The translations under genes and the position numbers were made by a program. From the NCBI GenBank assembly GCA_013003555.1, contig JABDIV010000052.1, forward strand, positions 1 to 64,000: a stretch of DNA of 64,000 nucleotides. The letters run 5' to 3'. Shown in pieces: positions 52,901 through 59,756 of this stretch. Positions within the stretch are counted from its first letter, which is position 1, and the number at the start of each line of letters is the position of its first letter. Origin of the DNA: Flavobacteriaceae bacterium. GTDB lineage: Bacteria > Bacteroidota > Bacteroidia > Flavobacteriales > Flavobacteriaceae. The notes under the pieces were generated by a model. It was given only the letters and a program-made list of their open reading frames with translations, was not told the origin of the DNA and did no database searches.

Positions 52901-52933
52901 TAGTAATCGGTTGGTTGTATAGCAATTGTACAT
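49925..52933 (-). CDS. PQQ-dependent sugar dehydrogenase-like protein with HYR-like repeats and T9SS type A sorting domain
   Basis: N-terminal beta-propeller (HESHAGGTVLFGTDGSLLVTTGDN; YAMGLRNPFRASIEP), ~5 repeat modules, C-terminal LLIYPNPSYDHIIISG...LSAGLYLVKVFENSKITIKKLVVR. Confidence 0.9.
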   Translation of the reverse strand: MYNCYTTNRLLFFVLGLYLAFSTISSAQNPMGYTDEPVLSGLTAPMGAVFNESGSQMFIWVKSGKIFVANWIGNDYVLQPTPVLDISEEVGDWRDFGFLSIALDPDFDNNGWIYMFYVVDREHVMNFGTPAYDPNDNDYYEATISRLTKYKIDPGSNPLLVDYGTRTVLLGETKETGVPLTHESHAGGTVLFGTDGSLLVTTGDNACYIDVDDGNDSNHTYFQQAINDGMMRPEENVGAFRSQMLTSLCGKLLRLNPDNGDGLPSNPHYEGNNPRSPRSRMYAMGLRNPFRASIEPGSGSTDINDGNPGIIHVADVGWGTWEDLHIFDKPGLNAGWPLFEGLTPHNGYQNTNATNADENNELFEDNCVQPTSFIDDPVVANRRLVHSRPEVAWRHGGTNDARVPWFSGTTPTDPQIGASGSPTTGVMFRGNAGVAGTFIKNASLGSFYEDKIFFTDYVRDWIMVATLTDGTLNWISDVEEFAPVGFGSGIVHMSVSPQDGFLYYTNILGGSIRRITFVPPYWTNAPADLTVEADGTPDPGNAFANWLNSYDGDGACGTLTVSHDSSGLSDDCGSTGTETVTFTLEDECGNSISQAATFTIEDTTDPVFNEALPTDLDVTCDNIPDPITLTANDTASTATVAFTENTTAGSCAGDYTITRTWTATDECGNDTVHIQTLSVTDTTDPEFNEALPADITVECDNVPSIPTLSATDDCGDATVSFSQSTTFGSCQGLSTIYRSWTATDACGNETVHTQVITVEDNTAPEFNEALPVDQTVSCDNVPTASVLTANDNCSSSSVMFDESTVSGSCSGEYTVTRTWTAADECGNEQIHTQVLTVEDNINPVWTNEPVDQNVTCNDDYETAFQTWLNSFVGTDNCSTAIVTNDNVGSIGCGEIKTIQFILTDGCGNENIVSASFNVEDTLGISGENDTSLLIYPNPSYDHIIISGLVSQAKIEIYDLSGQRVLRETVLNDQHIPLDLSAGLYLVKVFENSKITIKKLVVR
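50160..51375 (-). repeat. Tandem HYR-like modules inside the 49925..52933 CDS
   Basis: Recurring DxTDPxFNEALPxDxTVxCDNVP...TRTWTAxDECGNExxHTQxLTVED units of ~75 aa. Confidence 0.8.
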
Positions 52934-53088
52934 TATAACATCGATAATGTTAGAGGTTAAACAATGTATGAGTTTGCTATTAATCAGAAAAAGGGATAAT
53001 AAATGTAGCCCTTCTTTTGATGGTAAAGTTATAAATTCGGTTAATTGAAAATATATTTGTTTTAGTGGATTTGTGATAAGTTATTAAC

Positions 53089-53116
53089 AAAAAAAAGCCC
53101 GGTAAACCTGGCTTTT
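53089..53116. terminator. Bidirectional terminator-like hairpin
   Basis: aaaaaaAGCCcGGtaaaCCtGGCTttttt. Confidence 0.5.
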
Positions 53117-53178
53117 TCAACCAAAACAAATCAATTCAATTTCACATAATTACAAATCGTCCATTTTTGGATTGAACT

Positions 53179-53212
53179 TAAAAAAGGGAAACCGTGATCG
53201 GAATCCCTTTTT
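53179..53212. terminator. Terminator at the end of the sulfur-module operon
   Basis: aaAAAGGGAaaCCGtgatCGGaaTCCCTTTtt. Confidence 0.7.
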
Positions 53213-53286
53213 GCTATCAATCAATTCAATATAGTTCTTGAATTCTATCTGGAAAACGATAGAAATTCAACCAATCATTGTCAATT
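53179..53286 (-). ncRNA. Candidate small RNA (hairpin plus terminator) downstream of the thioredoxin gene
   Basis: Minus strand: operator-like palindrome 53323-53336, -7-like TATCTTGT (53300..53293), hairpin GAATTtCTATC-gttttcca-GATAGAATTC (53268..53240), then terminator. Confidence 0.3.
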
Positions 53287-53360
53287 ACAGTTACAAGATA
53301 TGATCCTTTTTCGGATTCGTGCGTAACCTGAGTTACACAAGCCTTTTCATAATTTCTCAT
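53226..53360 (-). CDS. Possible 44-aa small ORF after the thioredoxin gene (alternative reading of the same stretch)
   Basis: MRNYEKACVTQVTHESEKGSYLVTVIDNDWLNFYRFPDRIQELY; ends just before the terminator; below the ORF-track length cutoff. Confidence 0.3.
   Translation of the reverse strand: MRNYEKACVTQVTHESEKGSYLVTVIDNDWLNFYRFPDRIQELY
53323..53336. promoter_or_regulatory. Crp/Fnr-type operator-like palindrome (site A)
   Basis: GTAAC-CTGA-GTTAC. Confidence 0.4.
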
Positions 53361-53380
53361 CAAAGTCGTGAAGCTTAAAC

Positions 53381-53680
53381 CTAAACATGCGTCAGTTTTA
53401 ATTTTGAAATAAGCTCTTCCTTAGAAATTATCCCTGACTGCCGCCAGGTTTGTTTTCCATTTTTGAAAATCAAAAATGTAGGAACCCCCCTTATTTTAAA
53501 GCGCCCGGCAATACTGCGGTTTTTATCGACATCGATCTTAATGACATTTACCGATTCCCCCAATTCTTCCTTAACCGCTTTTAATACAGGTGACATCAAT
53601 TTACACGGACCACACCATTCAGCATAAAAATCGATTAATACCGGATTTTTTTTATTAATAATATCCTTGAATGATGCCAT
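53381..53680 (-). CDS. Thioredoxin
   Basis: VLIDFYAEWCGPCKLMSPVLKAVKEELG; RGVPTFLIFKNGK. Confidence 0.92.
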   Translation of the reverse strand: MASFKDIINKKNPVLIDFYAEWCGPCKLMSPVLKAVKEELGESVNVIKIDVDKNRSIAGRFKIRGVPTFLIFKNGKQTWRQSGIISKEELISKLKLTHV

Positions 53681-53682
53681 TT

Positions 53683-54168
53683 TTATCCTTTATTCTTCCC
53701 ATACTGACCCCGACCTTTTTGCTTACCTTTTGGTTCGCAATCCTGCCGAAACCAATCCGGTAGATCTAGTTCATTATTATAGATGTAATCGGCTATCTGA
53801 GTAATAGCTTCATCTGGAAAAGTTACTTCAGGCATAACACCATATCGATCAACCGCTCCAAACATTCTGGCATGATCTTCCCCTGGTTTCTTGACCCAAT
53901 TCTGAACTTCCAGAATAAATTCTTTTTCGCTTGTACCGCCACGCATGTAATGACGTTTTACAGCTATCATTGGTGGAGCAAGCCGCCCATCATGGCTTGC
54001 TGACGGACCATGGCACGTGTAACAGTACGTTTCCATTAACTTTTTACCGGGATGTGTTTGTGATGATGGTTTTAATTCATCATCAGTCCTGGTTATTGAC
54101 ATCTGTTCTGAATTTTGGCATCCCGTTACCAAAAGAATAACCAACATAGATTTAAACATTATTTTCAT
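53683..54168 (-). CDS. Lipoprotein c-type cytochrome
   Basis: Lipobox LLVTGC; heme motif CYTCH; C-terminal helix QIADYIYNNEL. Confidence 0.88.
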   Translation of the reverse strand: MKIMFKSMLVILLVTGCQNSEQMSITRTDDELKPSSQTHPGKKLMETYCYTCHGPSASHDGRLAPPMIAVKRHYMRGGTSEKEFILEVQNWVKKPGEDHARMFGAVDRYGVMPEVTFPDEAITQIADYIYNNELDLPDWFRQDCEPKGKQKGRGQYGKNKG

Positions 54169-54178
54169 GGTAATAATT

Positions 54179-54520
54179 TTATTTCCAACCTAAAATGCCG
54201 CCCTTCAGATCGTAGATCTCATCAAAATTCATCTTAGCCAATTTTCGGGCCGCACGCCGACTTCTAACACCACTGCGGCAATAGAGATATATCGCCTTTG
54301 ATTTAACCATTTGTTTTTCCATCTCCTTATAAAACGTGCCGGAATAGAAATCAATATTCACAGCATTTTCGATGTGACCCTTATTATATTCTACAGCTGT
54401 CCTGACATCGATTAATTGGATATTGGGAGCGGACACCCTGGCTTTAAATTCATGTGGAGACAGAATTTGGACCTTATCTGATTGAGGAGATTGTCCGAAT
54501 ATTTTACTGAAAAAACTCAT
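54179..54520 (-). CDS. Single-domain rhodanese-like sulfurtransferase
   Basis: LIDVRTAVEYNKGHIENAVNID; YCRSGVRSRRAARKL active-site loop. Confidence 0.92.
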   Translation of the reverse strand: MSFFSKIFGQSPQSDKVQILSPHEFKARVSAPNIQLIDVRTAVEYNKGHIENAVNIDFYSGTFYKEMEKQMVKSKAIYLYCRSGVRSRRAARKLAKMNFDEIYDLKGGILGWK

Positions 54521-54577
54521 ACCTGAACTGACGATTAGAAGTTACATAAATTTACGCTTTCAGAGCATTGTAGGCAG

Positions 54578-54591
54578 TAACTTTAGTTACA
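54578..54591. promoter_or_regulatory. Crp/Fnr-type operator-like palindrome (site B), upstream of the rhodanese operon
   Basis: GTAAC-TTTA-GTTAC; -7-like TAAATTTA at 54555..54548 on the minus strand. Confidence 0.6.
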
Positions 54592-54624
54592 AAAAAAGGC
54601 AGTACCTGAAGCACTGCCTTTTCT
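54592..54624 (-). terminator. Terminator of the MBL-rhodanese gene
   Basis: AAAGGCAGT-acctgaagc-ACTGCCTTT with T7 on the minus strand. Confidence 0.8.
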
Positions 54625-54643
54625 AATCCTATTAATTTGTACG

Positions 54644-56065
54644 CTACAGAAGCGTCGTTGGGCAAACATATTCTGTAAGTGGGGCATCGGTTTCTTTAAT
54701 GTCCTTAAATCCACCCCTTACATCGGTAACATTTTTCACACCGTTGGCCTGAAAAATAGAGGCTGCTAAAAGTGAACGATATCCACTGGCACAATGCAAT
54801 ACATATGATTTATCCGGATTTATTTCCGCAAAATTGTTATGTATAAAATCCAATGGGAAGTTTTCAACGCCTTGCACATGTTCTGATAAATATTCCGATT
54901 CACGTCGAACATCCAGTGGATTTGGCAAGTTTCCTTCAGCCAATTTCTCAGCAAAGGTATGCCCGGAAATAGATCCGATCTTATCCACTTCAAAGCCGTG
55001 CGCTTTCCAATCTTCAATTCCTCCATTTAAATACCCAAGGGTATTGTCATAGCCCACACGTGAGAAACGTGTAACGATTTCGTTAACCCGTAATTCGTCA
55101 TCCGAGATAAAAATGATCTTCTGATCGATATCCCTGATTAAAGCACCCACCCATGGCGCAAAGTTACCATCAATACCAATGTACCAGGCTCCGGGTACAG
55201 TACCCGACTCGGTGTAATTTTCTTTAGACCGGGTATCAACTACCAGGACATCCTTTTGATCGCTCAATTCCTTAAAGGTAATGGGATCAAGAGGTGTTGT
55301 TCCTTTGTGAAGCACTTCATCAATACTTATATTGATCGATTTGTTCATTCGAACATTGTTCGGAAAGTATTGTGGTGGTGGTTTTAATCCAGTGGTTACT
55401 TCTTTAATAAACTCTTCCTTGGTCATATCGGCCCGAAGAGCATAGTTGGTTTTTTTTTGATTACCCAAAGTATCAAAGGTTTCAGAACTCATGTTTTTTC
55501 CGCAAGCTGAACCAGCACCATGATTCGGATAAATGATGATATCATCAGGCAGGGTCATAATTTTATTTCTAAGAGAATCAAATAAATGGCCTGCGAGATC
55601 TTCTTCGGTAAGGGCTCCTTGTTTAACCGCGAGGTCAGGTCGTCCAACATCACCGATAAAAAGGCAATCTCCGGTACAGATGTATGGCGTGTTTCCGTCT
55701 TCATCTGTGATAAGGTATGAGGAAGATTCCATGGTATGTCCGGGAGTGTGCCACATAGTGATTTTACCTCCACCTAAAGGAAATTCTTCGCCGTCTTTAC
55801 CATTGTAAATATCATATTCGGCAGTTGCATGCGGACCAAAAATGATCTTTGCTCCTGTTTTTTGAGCCAGGTCATATTGTCCCGAAACAAAATCAGCATG
55901 GAAATGGGTCAAAAAGATATACTTAATCTTCGCATTATCAGCCTCAGCCATACGAAGATAGGGTTCGGTTTCTCTTAACGGATCTATAATGGCAGCTTCT
56001 CCATTCGACTCAACATAGTAAGCCATTTCAGCCAGACATCCGGTAAATAATTGTTCTACTTTCAT
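54644..56065 (-). CDS. MBL-fold persulfide dioxygenase-like protein fused to two rhodanese domains (CstB-like)
   Basis: FLTHFHADFVSGQYDLA, GHTMESSSYL, CTGDCLFIGDVGRPDL; second rhodanese YVLHCASGYRSLLAA; first rhodanese lacks the active-site Cys (IIFISDDELR). Confidence 0.92.
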   Translation of the reverse strand: MKVEQLFTGCLAEMAYYVESNGEAAIIDPLRETEPYLRMAEADNAKIKYIFLTHFHADFVSGQYDLAQKTGAKIIFGPHATAEYDIYNGKDGEEFPLGGGKITMWHTPGHTMESSSYLITDEDGNTPYICTGDCLFIGDVGRPDLAVKQGALTEEDLAGHLFDSLRNKIMTLPDDIIIYPNHGAGSACGKNMSSETFDTLGNQKKTNYALRADMTKEEFIKEVTTGLKPPPQYFPNNVRMNKSINISIDEVLHKGTTPLDPITFKELSDQKDVLVVDTRSKENYTESGTVPGAWYIGIDGNFAPWVGALIRDIDQKIIFISDDELRVNEIVTRFSRVGYDNTLGYLNGGIEDWKAHGFEVDKIGSISGHTFAEKLAEGNLPNPLDVRRESEYLSEHVQGVENFPLDFIHNNFAEINPDKSYVLHCASGYRSLLAASIFQANGVKNVTDVRGGFKDIKETDAPLTEYVCPTTLL

Positions 56066-56131
56066 TATTTTTTTCTTTATTGATTTGTAATTAATTAGTC
56101 ATAAAATTAATCAAAAATTACAGTAGTCACT

Positions 56132-56145
56132 GTAACTCATGTTAC
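56132..56145. promoter_or_regulatory. Crp/Fnr-type operator-like palindrome (site C), upstream of the MBL-rhodanese gene
   Basis: tGTAAC-TCAT-GTTACa (perfect 6+6); -7-like TAATTTTA at 56109..56102 on the minus strand. Confidence 0.65.
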
Positions 56146-56159
56146 ACTTTTTCAACAAC

Positions 56160-57899
56160 TTAAGGATTCACTTGATTAATATATTCATCAAGTTGTCCGT
56201 TGGTTATCCTCACATTTGATTGCTTTTTATAAAAATCTATAGCCTCCTGAATACTCATGAAGAAATGATCGGGCCTGACCTTTTCGGTAAAGCCTGAACG
56301 CATCATAACATCGCGGACAGGTCCTTTTATGCCTGTAAAAAACACCTTGACCTTTCGCGAATGGAAATCATCAACTATTTCATCTAGCGTATGGATTGCC
56401 GAGCTATCAATATTATTAATGCTTTCACCGTCGATAATTAAAAGTTTCAAATCACCTCGTTTCGCCTTTTCGTACTCATATAAACGCTCTTTGAAAAAAC
56501 TCGTGTTTGCAAAAAACAACTGAGCATCGAAACGGTAGATCAGAATTTCATCAATGATCTCGAGGTCATCAAATCGTTCAATATTCCTGTAGAAATGTGT
56601 GTTTGGAACCCTTGCCAATCGCGCACTATGAGGCCTTGTGGTCTTAAATAAAACCATAGCTAGTGAAAGGACTACGCCAACGCCGATGCCCATTTCGATA
56701 CCTAAACCAAGGGTCGCAACAAAGGTTACGATCAGCATCCAGAAATCAGTACGATGACTCTTATACAAGTGCCTGGCTTCTTTGAAATCAATTAGCCCGA
56801 AAACCGCAACCATTATTACCGAAGCCAAAATTGTTTTCGGCAAATTATAAAAAAGTGGTGTCAGGAATAAGAGGGTCAGAACGATAAGAACTGCACTGAT
56901 AATACCGGAGAGCGCCGTGCGTGCACCGGCCTGGTCATTCACGGCTGTCCTGGAAAATCCACCCGTTGTTGGATATGATTGAAAAAATGAGCCTCCTATA
57001 TTGGAAAGCCCTAATGCCATGAGTTCCTGGTTCGGTTCAACCTTATAATTTCGATGCTTAACCTGCACCGCCTTAGCTACGGCTATACTTTCCATAAAGC
57101 TGATCAAAGCGATTGTTAAGGCCATAGGCAGCAATAACTGCATAACATCAAGATCAAATCCAACAAGATTGAAGGATGGTAGTGAAGATGGAATGTCCTT
57201 AACGATGGGAACCGCGTTTGTACCTTTTCCTAATCCAAACAGGCTGATCACTAGAATACCGGCTATTACAGCAAACAACTGACCTGGTAATGATTTGTTT
57301 AATCTCTTAGAGCCTATAATTATTGCGATACCCATAAGACCGATTAAAAAGGCACCCCAATTAATCTGAGGGATATTTTTAACAGCATAAATCAATATCT
57401 CATGCACATGATGGCTTCTGGGAATTTCAATACCCAACAAATGCTTTAATTGGCTGAATCCTATTATTAGTGCAGCTGCCGAGGTAAAACCACTTACAAC
57501 TGGATGAGAAAGAAAATTGACAAGAAATCCCAATCGGAAAAGACCCAAAGCAAACTGAATGACGCCTACCATAAAAGCCAATAGAATGGCGTAGGCAATA
57601 TAGGTGTCTGCAGAAATTCCCTCAAAGGTACCGATCGCGGTTGCGGTTAATAGGGAAACCATGGCTACCGGACCGACCGCCAGTTGTCTGGATGTTCCAA
57701 AAACTGCATAAATAATCAATGGAACAATCGATGCATAGAGACCATACACAGCAGGAAGCCCGGCAATAGATGCATAGGCCATCCCCTGGGGGATCAGCAT
57801 AACACCAACTGTGAGGCCAGCGCTTAAATCTCCTTTGAACCAAGATTTTTTATACGCTGGCAACCACTCAGATATAGGAATTAAAGCTTTGTAGGTCAT
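56160..57899 (-). CDS. SulP family anion (sulfate) permease with STAS domain
   Basis: GLTVGVMLIPQGMAYASIAGLPAVYGLYASIVP; STAS DGESINNIDSSAIHTLDEI; start at MTYKALIPISEW because ORF start 57917 overlaps the -7 box. Confidence 0.92.
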   Translation of the reverse strand: MTYKALIPISEWLPAYKKSWFKGDLSAGLTVGVMLIPQGMAYASIAGLPAVYGLYASIVPLIIYAVFGTSRQLAVGPVAMVSLLTATAIGTFEGISADTYIAYAILLAFMVGVIQFALGLFRLGFLVNFLSHPVVSGFTSAAALIIGFSQLKHLLGIEIPRSHHVHEILIYAVKNIPQINWGAFLIGLMGIAIIIGSKRLNKSLPGQLFAVIAGILVISLFGLGKGTNAVPIVKDIPSSLPSFNLVGFDLDVMQLLLPMALTIALISFMESIAVAKAVQVKHRNYKVEPNQELMALGLSNIGGSFFQSYPTTGGFSRTAVNDQAGARTALSGIISAVLIVLTLLFLTPLFYNLPKTILASVIMVAVFGLIDFKEARHLYKSHRTDFWMLIVTFVATLGLGIEMGIGVGVVLSLAMVLFKTTRPHSARLARVPNTHFYRNIERFDDLEIIDEILIYRFDAQLFFANTSFFKERLYEYEKAKRGDLKLLIIDGESINNIDSSAIHTLDEIVDDFHSRKVKVFFTGIKGPVRDVMMRSGFTEKVRPDHFFMSIQEAIDFYKKQSNVRITNGQLDEYINQVNP

Positions 57900-57916
57900 A
57901 GTAATCTTAGCTTTCA

Positions 57917-57924
57917 CAAAGATA
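57917..57924 (-). promoter_or_regulatory. -7 box upstream of the first SulP gene
   Basis: TATCTTTG on the minus strand, exact TAnnTTTG. Confidence 0.55.
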
Positions 57925-57945
57925 CGGCAAGAAAACCTATGGAGT

Positions 57946-57959
57946 GTAACCAGGATTAC
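57946..57959. promoter_or_regulatory. Crp/Fnr-type operator-like palindrome (site D), upstream of the SulP gene
   Basis: tGTAAC-CAGG-ATTACa (one mismatch to the dyad). Confidence 0.55.
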
Positions 57960-57969
57960 ATTGATCGCT

Positions 57970-59694
57970 TCAGATGTTCACATGGCATTCATCAAATACC
58001 TGTGCTTTACATGGTGTCTGAATGAGTTTGTGAATATGCTCAATTGCGGCTCTCTTTTCCTTGAAGAAGATCTCAGAACCCATTTTATCAACAAAACCAC
58101 CTTTTTGGATAACATCCTGACTCACAAGTTTAAGACCAGCGAAGAAAATTCCACCTCGGTTTTTTTGCCATTTTTTGATCTCATTCGTCAACCATTCGGC
58201 GGCAGCCAGATCTATAAAATTGATACCATCGCCGGCAATCAAGACATACTGAATCTCATTTTCCTCATAGAGGTTGGAAAAATAATTAGCGATTTTCTCG
58301 ATCGATCCGAAATATAATGAGCCATCAATCCTTACGATTTTAAGATTCGAACACTCGCTGGCTTCTTTATCACGAATGCTATTGATCAGTCTTTTGTTTT
58401 TATTCAAGGCAAGGACCGCGATATTCGGTTTTGACGTACGCTCCATATAGAAGAAAAAAGAGGTCAAAATCCCGGCTAACAATGCAAATTCCAGATCAAA
58501 AAATAAGGTTCCGAAAAAGGTGATCCCCAGTACGATCAATTCCCGACCGCTTGCTTTATAAACTTGTTTAATATGATGAAAGTCTATCAGGTTATAGCCA
58601 ACCAAAACGATAATTCCTCCCATGGCCGCCTTCGGTAAAAAGGAGGCATAGTCGGCAAAAATGAGCAGAACGACCATAAGAAATACTGAGGCAAAGATCC
58701 CCGACATGGGTGTTTTAGCACCCGCCTGATGGTTGACGCCTGAACGTGTAAAAGATCCTGATCCGGCATAACTTGAGAAAAAACTCGCTATCATATTTGA
58801 CAAACCCTGGCCTATAAATTCCTGATTGCCATCGATCCGTTGATGGGTATGCAAAGCAATAGCTCGCCCTATTGCAACGGCTTCGATTAATCCCAATAAA
58901 GCAAGAACCATAGCTCCTGAACTCAGAAGCTTTACATTTTCATAACTTAAATCAGGAATTTCGAAAGGAGGTAAATGCGAAGGTAGTTGCCCGACCGTTT
59001 CTATCCCGGAAGATGTTCCGCCTAAAATCAAGGCGAGCACACTGCCTAATATCATCGCTATCAACATATAATAGCGTTTAAGAGGTTTAAGCAATCGGAT
59101 AAGAATTGCAATAAGCAATGTACCTATGGCCACAGCAAACACCATCCAGTTGGTATCGGCAATATTCTGAAAGATATACTGAACAATTTCCAATATCGTG
59201 CTCCCTTGCGGAACGTTCAATCCAAAAACGTGTTTTAGTTGTTTAAAAGCAATGAGAATACCGGCACCAGCGGTGAAGCCAATAATAACAGAATGGGAAA
59301 CAAAATTGACCAGCTTGCCCATGCGAAGTAATCCCATGACCCATTGAAAAAAGCCTGCGAGAAAAGTCAGCACAAGTGCTAGCGATATAAATGTTTCAAG
59401 ATCGGATTCGGGATTGACGAATTTTATAAGTGTGGAATACACAACAATTGAAATAGCCGTCGTTGGCCCTGAAATCAAATGATAGGACGATCCGAATAAG
59501 GCTGCGACAATCGGCGTGACCATTGCGGTATAAAAACCATAGATCGGTGGTAAACCCGCAATCATAGCAAAAGCCACGGCCTGTGGAATAACAATTATCG
59601 TTCCCGTAATGCCGGCAATAATATCATCTTTTAATGAGCGCTTTGCCAGCGGCAGCCAATTTAGAAATGGAAAATATGTGCGCGATTTAAACAT
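57970..59694 (-). CDS. SulP family anion (sulfate) permease with STAS domain, second copy
   Basis: GITGTIIVIPQAVAFAMIAGLPPIYGFYTAMVTP; STAS GDGINFIDLAAAEWLTNEI. Confidence 0.92.
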   Translation of the reverse strand: MFKSRTYFPFLNWLPLAKRSLKDDIIAGITGTIIVIPQAVAFAMIAGLPPIYGFYTAMVTPIVAALFGSSYHLISGPTTAISIVVYSTLIKFVNPESDLETFISLALVLTFLAGFFQWVMGLLRMGKLVNFVSHSVIIGFTAGAGILIAFKQLKHVFGLNVPQGSTILEIVQYIFQNIADTNWMVFAVAIGTLLIAILIRLLKPLKRYYMLIAMILGSVLALILGGTSSGIETVGQLPSHLPPFEIPDLSYENVKLLSSGAMVLALLGLIEAVAIGRAIALHTHQRIDGNQEFIGQGLSNMIASFFSSYAGSGSFTRSGVNHQAGAKTPMSGIFASVFLMVVLLIFADYASFLPKAAMGGIIVLVGYNLIDFHHIKQVYKASGRELIVLGITFFGTLFFDLEFALLAGILTSFFFYMERTSKPNIAVLALNKNKRLINSIRDKEASECSNLKIVRIDGSLYFGSIEKIANYFSNLYEENEIQYVLIAGDGINFIDLAAAEWLTNEIKKWQKNRGGIFFAGLKLVSQDVIQKGGFVDKMGSEIFFKEKRAAIEHIHKLIQTPCKAQVFDECHVNI

Positions 59695-59723
59695 CCTTAT
59701 TTACAATCGTTGGTCGATGTACT

Positions 59724-59756
59724 AAAAAAACAATTCCCGCCTTAGCGGGAATCGTT
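59724..59756 (-). terminator. Terminator after the molybdopterin oxidoreductase gene
   Basis: ATTCCCGC-ctta-GCGGGAAT with T-tract on the minus strand. Confidence 0.8.

Noticed and set aside
53117-53178. Short interval between two terminator-like hairpins considered as an independent sRNA gene
   Set aside because: Only ~60 bp with no convincing -7 box; more simply tandem terminators between the sulfur operon and the 52933 gene promoter.
59695-59723. Searched for a GTAAC-N4-GTTAC copy upstream of the second SulP gene
   Set aside because: No dyad present; TACATCGACCAACGATTGTA only loosely symmetric, so not called as an operator.
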